57,732 nucleotides of DNA from Chloroflexota bacterium (GTDB lineage: Bacteria > Chloroflexota > Limnocylindria > Limnocylindrales > CSP1-4). Under the pieces are notes generated by a model. That model was not told the DNA's origin. It made no database searches and was given only the letters and a program-made list of their open reading frames with translations. Below are positions 51,678 to 57,732 of this stretch, piece after piece; within the stretch, counting starts at the first letter, position 1, and every line of letters starts with the position of its first letter. Position numbers and translations under genes: made by a program. Where the stretch lies: contig VBFG01000108.1 of the NCBI GenBank assembly GCA_005882635.1, positions 1-57,732 of the forward strand. The letters run 5' to 3'.

Positions 51678-52702
51678 CGCGTCGCCGCTGGCTCCGGGGT
51701 CCGCTCCGGAGCTTCGGCGCTCGCCCCGGCGAAGACCGACTCGATCACGTCCTCGATCGGCGGGTCCTCGATCGTCAGGTCCGCGACCGGCAGGTCGTGG
51801 AGGAGTCGCCCGGCGACGTCCGGTGCCCGGCCTCGTCCAACCCGGATGCTGACCTTGCCGTCCTCGGAGCCGAGGACCTCACCGTATGGCGCGAAGTCGA
51901 TCCGCTCGGGCGCTCCCTCCTTCAGCGTCACCGCGATCGTCTTGTCGGCGCTGAAGTCGGCCGCCAGGGTCGCGAGCTCGCCGTCGAACAGGATCCGCCC
52001 GTGGTGGATCACGATGACCCGCTTGCACAGCGCCTGGACGTCGGCCATGTAGTGGCTCGTCAGCAGCACCGTGGCCCCGCAGCGGCGGTTGTATTCGGCG
52101 ACGAACGACCGGATCCGCTTCTGCATGGTGACGTCGAGCCCGATCGTCGGCTCGTCGAGAAAGAGAACCTGCGGTCGATGAAGGAGGGCGGCCGCCGTCT
52201 CGACCTTCATCCGCTCGCCGAGCGACAGGTTGCGGACCGGCTTCCGGACGAGGTCGCCGAGGTCGAGGAGCTCGATGAACTCGTCGCGGGTCTTCCGGAA
52301 GTCGTCCGGGTGGAGGCGGTAGATCGCGCGGAGGAGCTCGTAGGAATCGAGCGCCGGCAGGTCCCACTGGAGCTGGTTCCGGTTGCCCATGACCATCGTG
52401 ATCTGGCGGAGGTAGGCAGCCTCGCGGCGCGACGGGACGTGGCCCAGGACGCGGACCTCGCCGGACGTCGGGTAGAGCAGCCCGCTGAGCATCTTGAGGG
52501 TCGTCGTCTTGCCGGCGCCGTTCGGCCCGAGGAACCCGACGACCTCGCCCGGCGCGATCTCGAAGCTCACGCCGCTGACCGCGTGGACCTCGCGATGCTG
52601 GCGCCGGACGAAGCTGCGAACGGCGGCCAGGAACCCGCCCTCGCGGACCGGGACGGTGAACGTCTTGCGGAGGTCGGCGACGTGGATGGCGGGTTCGGGC
52701 AC
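51674..52702 (-). CDS. ABC exporter ATP-binding protein
   Basis: 342 residues from GTG 52702; longer frames upstream run into repeat DNA and are rejected. Walker A GPNGAGKTT at about 59-67, signature NLSLGERMK, Walker B VLFLDEPTIGLD, switch His in LLTSHYMADV. The N-terminal insert REGGFLAAVRSFVRRQHREV before Walker A is typical for the DUF990-linked ATPase class. The C-terminal 100 residues (about 245-342) are a regulatory tail. It is the first gene of the exporter operon. Confidence 0.88.
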   Translation of the reverse strand: MPEPAIHVADLRKTFTVPVREGGFLAAVRSFVRRQHREVHAVSGVSFEIAPGEVVGFLGPNGAGKTTTLKMLSGLLYPTSGEVRVLGHVPSRREAAYLRQITMVMGNRNQLQWDLPALDSYELLRAIYRLHPDDFRKTRDEFIELLDLGDLVRKPVRNLSLGERMKVETAAALLHRPQVLFLDEPTIGLDVTMQKRIRSFVAEYNRRCGATVLLTSHYMADVQALCKRVIVIHHGRILFDGELATLAADFSADKTIAVTLKEGAPERIDFAPYGEVLGSEDGKVSIRVGRGRAPDVAGRLLHDLPVADLTIEDPPIEDVIESVFAGASAEAPERTPEPAATR

Positions 52703-52740
52703 GGAATCAGGGAACCTCGGGTGGGGACGCGCTAGGGTAC

Positions 52741-53059
52741 CGCGCCGGCCTCCTCGCTTACCGCGGCGCGCCTCGCAGGCGCACCAGCCCGACAGGCGCA
52801 CCGGCCCGGCCACCAGCCCAGCGTGCGCCCCAAAGGCGCACCAGGCAGAGGATGCCCGCACGCCTGCGAGCCGGGCGCGCCCCTCAGGCGCGGAACCGCG
52901 ACGGGTGAGCGAGGCTGCCACCGAAATCGTGCGCCGTGTGTCGATCTTGCCGCCGACCTCTGCACGACCGTGCGAAAACTGCGCCTGACAGGCGCGGACG
53001 GGGTGGCTCAACAGGCGCGGACGGGGGCTCGACAGGCGGGCTCGACTCGGCGCCGGGAC
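52741..53059. repeat. Gene-free array of short CAGGCGC motifs with a palindrome
   Basis: In the 357 bp between the exporter operon and the HAD gene, AGGCGC recurs at least six times (for example CAGGCGCACC at 52776 and 52793, AAGGCGCACC near 52833, TCAGGCGCGG near 52884, CAGGCGCGGACGGGG at 52989 and 53012). At 52981-52995 GCGCCTG-A-CAGGCGC is a perfect 7-1-7 palindrome. No coding frame is convincing. It may contain the exporter promoter and the end of the HAD transcript region, or be a decayed repeat. Confidence 0.6.
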
Positions 53060-53773
53060 TCAGCCTCGCGCCGCGGCCTCCGCGAACGCGGCCATCGAGG
53101 GGTAGGTGGCATCGGGCTGGACGACGGCCGGCAGCGTCGCGCCCGAACCGGGCCGATCGTGACGGCGATCGATCCAGACCGTGTGGAAGCCCAGCCGTTT
53201 GGCCGGGACGTGGTCGTGATACAGGCTCTGGGCAACATGGAGGATCCGCGCGGCCGCGATCCCGCTGCCGTGGAGCCGCTCCCTGAGTGTCTCGAAGTTG
53301 TGCGGGTTCGGCTTGTAGCTGCCGACCTGCTGCGCGGTGACGACCCAGTCGAAATCGACGCCGAGCCGGCGATTCGACGCCGCGAACAGGTCGTCGTCGC
53401 AGTTGGTCAGGACGCCGAGCTTGAAGCGCCGCCGGAGGATCTTGAGTGACCGCGTCGAGTCCTCGAACGCCGGCCAGTCGCCGACGGAGCCACCGAACTC
53501 CGACGCCTCGTCGTCGTCGACCTCGATGCCCAGGCCCTGACCGACCGCTCGCGCCGCCGCGGCCAGGATGGTTCGATAGGGAAGGTAAGGTCTGGCCTCG
53601 AGCCGGGACTCGGCCGCGGCGAACGCCTCGAGCAACTGGTCGTCGGTCGCGTCGACCGCGTGACGGTCCAGGATCCGCCGGAGCCCGACGGTGATGCCGG
53701 CCTCCCAGTCGATCAGGGTGCCGTAGCAGTCGAAGGTCAGCGCGTCGAAGGCGTCGAAGTCGAGATCCGTCAC
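53060..53773 (-). CDS. HAD-superfamily hydrolase, haloacid dehalogenase type II-like
   Basis: 237 residues from GTG 53773; an in-frame extension to 53908 exists but lacks domain content. Motif I is LTFDCYGTLIDWEAGI, typical of type II L-2-haloacid dehalogenases and relatives, followed by LGVLTNCDDDL (motif II) and VGSYKPNPHNFE (motif III lysine). The motif IV region reads LHVAQSLYHDHVPAKRLG, with the Ser/His/Asp pattern of the dehalogenase class. The substrate may be a phosphoester or a haloacid. Confidence 0.85.
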   Translation of the reverse strand: MTDLDFDAFDALTFDCYGTLIDWEAGITVGLRRILDRHAVDATDDQLLEAFAAAESRLEARPYLPYRTILAAAARAVGQGLGIEVDDDEASEFGGSVGDWPAFEDSTRSLKILRRRFKLGVLTNCDDDLFAASNRRLGVDFDWVVTAQQVGSYKPNPHNFETLRERLHGSGIAAARILHVAQSLYHDHVPAKRLGFHTVWIDRRHDRPGSGATLPAVVQPDATYPSMAAFAEAAARG

Positions 53774-53932
53774 AACGGAATTGTCCGGCAGTGGCGGCGT
53801 CGCCTGCCGGACGTGGACGCCGCGCAACGGGACCATTCGGGTCGCCGAGGGCCGCCGATGGTCGGACTGGTCAGGGTTGACCTGTGGGTCGACCATGGTC
53901 GGGCGCACGGGGGAGGATCGGAGGTCAGCAAC

Positions 53933-54418
53933 ATGACACGACTGAAGCGCCCCAGCGGCCGTCGCTTCGTGGCGGTCGCCATCAGCTGCACGGCTCTCGC
54001 TGCGGTCTCCCTTGGCTCAGCGTTCGCTGCGCGAAGCCAGCCATCCGGGGCCGTCGCCGGCGGCGCTGGCCAGGGGGATGGCCCCCGGATGCGGCTACTC
54101 GCCGCGGAGATCGGCGGGGCCGAAGCCGGAGAGCTCGACGAGCTGGACGGCGGGATCCAGGCGGACGACCAGGAGGTGGCCGAGCCTCCCGAGGTGGAGA
54201 CGCCCGAACCCAAGGACACGCCGGAGGCCGCCGACACTCCCGAGCCGCCCGAGGCGCCCGAGACCGAGCCTGCCGACACGGAGCAGGACGATCAAGGCGA
54301 GGACGCCAACGATCAGGGTGAGGATGCGAACCACCAGGGCGAGGACGCCAACGACCAGGGCGAGCACGACTCCGGCGACGCCGCCGAGCACGATGATGGT
54401 GGTGAATCCGGCGACTGA
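53933..54418 (+). CDS. Exported acidic protein with DQGEDAN heptapeptide repeats
   Basis: 161 residues from ATG 53933, with GGAGG 12 nt before it. A signal peptide covers residues 1-33 (KRPSGRRFVAVAISCTALAA, then a small-residue stretch ending in FAA). The mature protein is almost all Asp, Glu, Pro, Gly and Ala, with a Pro-Glu region (TPEPKDTPEAADTPEPPEAP) and then four DQGEDAN-like repeats. It should be disordered and highly acidic, perhaps binding calcium or acting as a surface spacer. No enzyme fold is visible. It ends in a hairpin shared with the convergent TldE gene. Confidence 0.7.
   Translation: MTRLKRPSGRRFVAVAISCTALAAVSLGSAFAARSQPSGAVAGGAGQGDGPRMRLLAAEIGGAEAGELDELDGGIQADDQEVAEPPEVETPEPKDTPEAADTPEPPEAPETEPADTEQDDQGEDANDQGEDANHQGEDANDQGEHDSGDAAEHDDGGESGD
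54290..54373 (+). repeat. 21-bp coding repeat, four units (DQGEDAN)
   Basis: Four successive 21-bp units encode DQGEDAN, DQGEDAN, HQGEDAN and DQGEHDS. Codon choices differ between units (GAT CAA GGC, GAT CAG GGT, CAC CAG GGC, GAC CAG GGC), so the duplication is not very recent and the peptide is under selection. Confidence 0.8.
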
Positions 54419-54426
54419 GGTCGCCG
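54409..54426. terminator. Hairpin between convergent genes
   Basis: CGGCGAC-TGAG-GTCGCCG, a perfect 7-bp stem whose loop contains the TGA stop of the acidic-protein gene; it abuts the TldE stop on the other strand. It can work in both directions but has no T-tract. Confidence 0.5.
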
Positions 54427-55818
54427 TCAGCCGCGGGCTCCTCCGGTGAAGTGCCAGCTCGCCAGGTGCAGGCTCGGGACGAGGTAGATCGAGTCCCAGC
54501 CGCCAAGAAGCAGTGCCTGGTCCGCCGAGATTCCTCGGACGGCACCCGGGCCGAGCGCGTCCAGGAACGACTGCGTGAACCGCAGGTTGGTCACCGGCCG
54601 GACGATCCTGCCGTCCTCGATCAGCCACACGCCGTTGCGGGTGAGCCCGGTCACGACCTGCGTCTTCGGATCGAGGATCCGCGTGTACCAGAAGTCGGTC
54701 ACGAGGACGCCGCGCTCGACGCCCGCGACGAGCTCGTCGGTCGACTTCCGGCCAGGCTCGACGACGAGGTTCGCCCCCAGCGCGCCCCACGACGAACCGC
54801 CCTCGACGGCGTGGCCGGTGCTGAACGTCCGGGCTGCCTTCGCGGTCCGTCGCGTGTGGAGGAGTGCGCTCGTGATCCCGTCGCGAACGAGATCGAGCGG
54901 CTGCTTCGGCGTGCCCTCGATGTCGAATGGGATCCCGATCGTGGCGGGATCGGTCACGTCCTCTCGGAGGACGATCGAGCGGTCGAACTGCACCTCGCCG
55001 ACGCGGGCGAACGAACGGCCTTCCTCGACGGCCTTCCCGTTGAAGCCCGCCACCAGGAGGAACGACAGGATGTTCGCGACGCAGTCGGGCTCGAGGACGA
55101 CCTCGTAGCGCCCCGGTTCCAGGTCGGTCGGCTCCGACGCGTCGCGCGCCTTGCGGGCCGCCCGGTCGCCGATGACCCTGCCGTCGAGGTCGGCCAGACG
55201 AAGGGAGCCCTGCCGACCGCTCCCATCGGCCGTCGGCGTCCGCGCGATCCCGTCGAGGATCGCCGCCGTGCCGCGGCCCGTCAGGCGCTGCCCGGCACTG
55301 TTCGCGAACGCCAGCCGAACGACGGTCGTCGAGCAGAAGCCGGCGGTTTCGAGGCCGTCGGCGGCGTCGACGAACTCGCGGACCCTGGACGCTCGCTCGT
55401 CCGGCGTCGCGGCCGCGGTCGCCTCGTCCCAGTGGTCCACCGCCGGCGCATCGCCTCGTGGGGCGAGGCCAGGCCAGTCCGGATCGGGCGGTCGGACGCG
55501 AGCCGCCTCGAGGACGCCGTCGATCGCTCGACCGAGACTCTCGTCGTCGGCGGGCCCGTCGACCGACGTGGATGCGTTGCGGCCGTCGTCAACGGCGACA
55601 CGGATCAGGACATGGTTGATCTCGGACGCGACGTTCTGGTGGATGAACCCCGTCGCGAACCGGGTCAGCGCCTCGCTGCCCCGGCGGACGGAGACCTCCA
55701 CCTCAGCATCCGGCGCTCGCGCGCGGACGAGGTCGACCACGTGGTCGGCGAGGTCGAGGCCGCGCGCGGCGTCCCGGTCGGCCGTCGCCATCGATCGGCG
55801 GCGTTCGGTCGTCGTCAT
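54427..55818 (-). CDS. TldE/PmbA-family protein, metalloprotease partner
   Basis: 463 residues from ATG 55818. It has the TldD/PmbA fold, with SVRRGSEALTRFATGFIHQN in the N-terminal domain and, in the C-terminal domain, FSTGHAVEGGSSWGALGANL, VERGVLVTDFWYTRILDPKT and NLRFTQSF. The HExxH zinc site of TldD is missing, as expected of the TldE subunit; the dimer with TldD cleaves modified peptides and degrades unfolded ones. It lies 5 bp after the TldD gene on the same strand. Confidence 0.87.
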   Translation of the reverse strand: MTTTERRRSMATADRDAARGLDLADHVVDLVRARAPDAEVEVSVRRGSEALTRFATGFIHQNVASEINHVLIRVAVDDGRNASTSVDGPADDESLGRAIDGVLEAARVRPPDPDWPGLAPRGDAPAVDHWDEATAAATPDERASRVREFVDAADGLETAGFCSTTVVRLAFANSAGQRLTGRGTAAILDGIARTPTADGSGRQGSLRLADLDGRVIGDRAARKARDASEPTDLEPGRYEVVLEPDCVANILSFLLVAGFNGKAVEEGRSFARVGEVQFDRSIVLREDVTDPATIGIPFDIEGTPKQPLDLVRDGITSALLHTRRTAKAARTFSTGHAVEGGSSWGALGANLVVEPGRKSTDELVAGVERGVLVTDFWYTRILDPKTQVVTGLTRNGVWLIEDGRIVRPVTNLRFTQSFLDALGPGAVRGISADQALLLGGWDSIYLVPSLHLASWHFTGGARG

Positions 55819-55823
55819 CGTCG

Positions 55824-57266
55824 CTACCCCCGGACCCCGACCCGGACGCCTCGGAAGCGGGCCGGTACGGATGGGTGGCCGGTGTGGCCGATCTGCTGGG
55901 GCTGGCCCTTGCCGCAGTTCGGTGTGCCCCAGAAGGTCCACTCGTCGCGGTTGCCGAGCATGTCCATCGAGCCCCAGAACTGCGGGCTGATCGCGGTGTA
56001 GGTTGGGTTCTTGAGCAGCCGGCCGCGCTTGCCGTTCTTGATCTCCCAGCCGATCTCGCAGCCGAACTGGAAGTTCAGCCGTTTGTCGTCGATCGACCAC
56101 GAGCGGTTCGTGTCCATCGCGATCCCGTCGTCGGTCGCGGCGATCATGGCCTCGAGGGAGTCGTCCCCGGGCAGGAGGCCGATGTTCGTCATCCGGACCA
56201 TCGGCATCCGGTCGAAGCCGTCGGCGCGGACGGCGCCGCCGGACCGCTCGATCCCGGCAAGGGCCGCCGAGTCGCGGCCGCTCAGCGTCCCGACCCAGAT
56301 GCCGTCCTTGACGATGTCGACCGGGTGGGCCGGCGTGCCTTCATCGTCGTAACCGAAGCTGCCGAGGGCTCCGGGCAGCGTCGCGTCGGCGGTGACGTTC
56401 ATGAGCTCCGACCCGAACCGGAGGCTCCCCAGCATGCCGAGCTCCAGCCAGGATGTGCCGGCGAAGGCGGCTTCCCAGCCGAGGATCCGGTCGAGCTCCG
56501 TCGCGTGCCCCACGGATTCGTGGATCTGGAGTCCCATCTGCTCGCTGCCGAGAATGAGGTCCGTCGCATCGAGCGATGGGCACTGGTCGGCCGCGAGGAG
56601 GGCGCGAGCCTCCTCGGCGATTCGGGCGGCGTTCCCCGGCAGGTCCAACTCGCGGATGAGCTCCCAGCCACGCGTCCCGTACTGGCCGCGCACCCCCGGG
56701 AAGCTTCGTCGCTGGGTCTCGCCCTCAGCGACGGCCGTCGCCTGGATCAGGGCGCCCGTCTCGACGATGTGCTGGTCGACCGACGTGCCCTCGGATGACA
56801 CCAGCCACTTCCGGGTGTCCCAGACGTGGTGGCTCGCCTCGGCGAGATCGGCCCCGTGGTCGAGCATCGTCCGGGTGAGGCCCTCGAGGAGGTCACCCTT
56901 CTCGGCCAGGCCGACCGACCAGGGATCTTCTCGGCAATCGCTTTCCCAGTGGCCCGTGACTGGCTTCTCCGGCGCGAGGCGGAGGTCCTTGCCCGCGACG
57001 CGCGTCGACGCGCGAGCGACCGCAGCGGCCTGCTCCCCGGCGCGCCGGGCGGCCTTCGAGCCGATGTCCGGGACCGCGTAGAACCCCCAGCTGCTGCCGA
57101 TCAGAACCCGCACGCCGACGCCGGCCCGCTCCTCGCGATCGAGCGCCTCGGTGATCCCGTTGCGGGCGCTCATCGCCTCGGTCCGGATCTCCATCACCCG
57201 GGCGTCGGCGTACGTCGCGCCGGCGGCGAGGGCCGCCTCGACGGCCTGTTTCGCGATGTCATCCAT
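55824..57266 (-). CDS. tldD: TldD-family zinc metalloprotease
   Basis: 480 residues from ATG 57266. The zinc site HESVGHATELD (HExxH plus downstream) is in the middle, and the third ligand should be the Cys of TPNCGKGQP near the C-terminus (family GxxCxKxxQ). The substrate channel is between the TldD and TldE subunits, and unfolded or RiPP-precursor peptides are cleaved. No RiPP genes are in the window, so it is likely the general form. TACCCT (57279-57274) 7 nt before the ATG suggests a leaderless mRNA. Confidence 0.9.
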   Translation of the reverse strand: MDDIAKQAVEAALAAGATYADARVMEIRTEAMSARNGITEALDREERAGVGVRVLIGSSWGFYAVPDIGSKAARRAGEQAAAVARASTRVAGKDLRLAPEKPVTGHWESDCREDPWSVGLAEKGDLLEGLTRTMLDHGADLAEASHHVWDTRKWLVSSEGTSVDQHIVETGALIQATAVAEGETQRRSFPGVRGQYGTRGWELIRELDLPGNAARIAEEARALLAADQCPSLDATDLILGSEQMGLQIHESVGHATELDRILGWEAAFAGTSWLELGMLGSLRFGSELMNVTADATLPGALGSFGYDDEGTPAHPVDIVKDGIWVGTLSGRDSAALAGIERSGGAVRADGFDRMPMVRMTNIGLLPGDDSLEAMIAATDDGIAMDTNRSWSIDDKRLNFQFGCEIGWEIKNGKRGRLLKNPTYTAISPQFWGSMDMLGNRDEWTFWGTPNCGKGQPQQIGHTGHPSVPARFRGVRVGVRG

Positions 57267-57273
57267 GCCGGCT

Positions 57274-57279
57274 AGGGTA
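57274..57279 (-). promoter_or_regulatory. -10 box of the tldD operon
   Basis: TACCCT on the minus strand, 7 nt before the tldD ATG at 57266. Confidence 0.5.
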
Positions 57280-57310
57280 GGCAAATCGCCTCGACCCGGC
57301 CTTGCACCCC

Positions 57311-57316
57311 GATACT
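57311..57316 (+). promoter_or_regulatory. -10-like box of a probable leaderless mRNA
   Basis: GATACT, 6 nt before GTG 57323; the T at position one of TANNNT is G here. Confidence 0.35.
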
Positions 57317-57322
57317 CCGAAC

Positions 57323-57724
57323 GTGGATGTGGTCGGGCTGGTCGGGGCGGTCATCCTGGCGCTCGTCGCCGCCTGGCTGCTCCTGATCCTCGTCCTGTGG
57401 CTGATCCGCCCGCGTGACGTCGGCCTCGTCGAGCTGGCCCGAGTCGTGCCCGATGTCCTCCGTCTCGCCCGTGACCTGCTGTTCGACCGGACGACACCGG
57501 GTCGCGTTCGCGTGGCACTGGTCGTCCTCGCGGCCTGGCTCGTGAGCCCGATCGACCTCATCCCGGAGTTCATCCCGGTTCTGGGTCCGATCGACGACGT
57601 TATCGTCGCGGTCCTCGTGCTCCGCTACGTGCGGAGGCGGCTCGGCGCGGAGGCGCTCCGTGAACGATGGCGGGGAACGGCTGAAGGCTGGACCCTCGTG
57701 GAGCGCCTCCTCGCTGGGCGCTGA
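57323..57724 (+). CDS. DUF1232 (YkvA-like) membrane protein
   Basis: 133 residues from GTG 57323 (TTG 57302 would add seven). One long hydrophobic segment near the N-terminus (about residues 5-28) precedes the DUF1232 core, RVALVVLAAWLVSPIDLIPE followed by FIPVLGPIDDVIV, with the SPIDLIPEFIPVLGPIDD signature. Function unknown; the family is common in bacteria. It diverges from tldD and ends 8 bp before the window end. Confidence 0.82.
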   Translation: MDVVGLVGAVILALVAAWLLLILVLWLIRPRDVGLVELARVVPDVLRLARDLLFDRTTPGRVRVALVVLAAWLVSPIDLIPEFIPVLGPIDDVIVAVLVLRYVRRRLGAEALRERWRGTAEGWTLVERLLAGR

Positions 57725-57732
57725 GGGTCAGT

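Noticed and set aside
1-57732. tRNA or rRNA genes
   Set aside because: I saw no cloverleaf with a GGTTCGA-type T-loop outside coding sequence and no rRNA signature; a covariance-model scan would settle it.

Overview
The window is a very GC-rich, gene-dense bacterial chromosome segment with no rRNA, tRNA, integrase or CRISPR array that I can see. GTG and TTG starts are common, 4-bp start/stop overlaps (ATGA, GTGA) are frequent, and many start codons sit 6-9 nt downstream of a TANNNT-like -10 box, which suggests leaderless mRNAs. This style together with the gene set (PduO-type cobalamin adenosyltransferase, DUF1638, the 'virulence factor' domain, MttB family, TMEM175, DUF885, TldD/TldE) fits an uncultured high-GC Chloroflexota lineage (for example Limnocylindria-like) or a related terrestrial group. 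That assignment is inference; no marker gene in the window settles it.

Layout. 1-5.5 kb: end of an MMPL exporter, lysine 2,3-aminomutase, a 155-bp repeat element (copy A), an XRE regulator and an internally duplicated membrane protein. 5.6-20 kb: mostly housekeeping or poorly known genes: a membrane protein, a SirB1-like protein, a rhodanese, GNAT enzymes, a P1-family peptidase, a pabB-pabC-unknown-DUF885 operon, a septum-formation-like protein, a tandem array of large palindromes at 17.9-18.06 kb, then a SufT-like / PduO / BI-1 operon. 20-24 kb: a 1,355-residue protein with an N-terminal DNA-binding-like HTH, four GAF domains, two GGDEF domains and one EAL domain.

24-46 kb is the metabolic core. 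A minus-strand operon encodes a glycine-betaine-type ABC importer (ATPase with a CBS-like tail, a fused double permease, a ProX/OpuAC-like lipoprotein), a second binding protein and a HAD phosphatase. Diverging from it, plus-strand genes encode a dimethylglycine/sarcosine-dehydrogenase-like flavoprotein, EtfB, EtfA and a BetA-like choline dehydrogenase. After an HdeD-like gene, a histidine-kinase remnant and a divergent IclR regulator with a palindromic operator comes a tightly coupled plus-strand operon: corrinoid protein, DUF1638 protein, virulence-factor-domain protein, MtrH/AcsE-like methyl-THF methyltransferase, RACo-type corrinoid reactivase, non-pyrrolysine MttB-family methyltransferase, MetF-like reductase. 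Read together: choline is oxidised towards glycine betaine, or betaine is imported; the MttB homologue moves one methyl group to the corrinoid protein; the MtrH-like enzyme passes it to THF; MetF oxidises methyl-THF; and dimethylglycine is demethylated oxidatively by the DMGDH-like enzyme with electrons leaving through ETF. This couples an 'anaerobic-type' corrinoid demethylation to an 'aerobic-type' dimethylglycine branch with no Rieske GbcAB visible. The substrate is inferred from context.

46-57.7 kb: a lipoprotein with atypical composition, an M20 amidohydrolase, a TMEM175-like channel, a DinB-like protein, a three-gene ABC-2 exporter, a 0.3-kb intergenic array of AGGCGC motifs, a HAD dehalogenase-like protein, an exported acidic protein with heptapeptide repeats, a TldD/TldE pair and a DUF1232 protein. 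The most unusual nucleotide-level feature is a pair of 155-bp elements, 36 kb apart, with near-identical ~20-bp inverted termini. One ends at the start codon of the XRE gene. The other lies in frame inside the methyltransferase operon and appears to encode the N-terminus of the DUF1638 protein.
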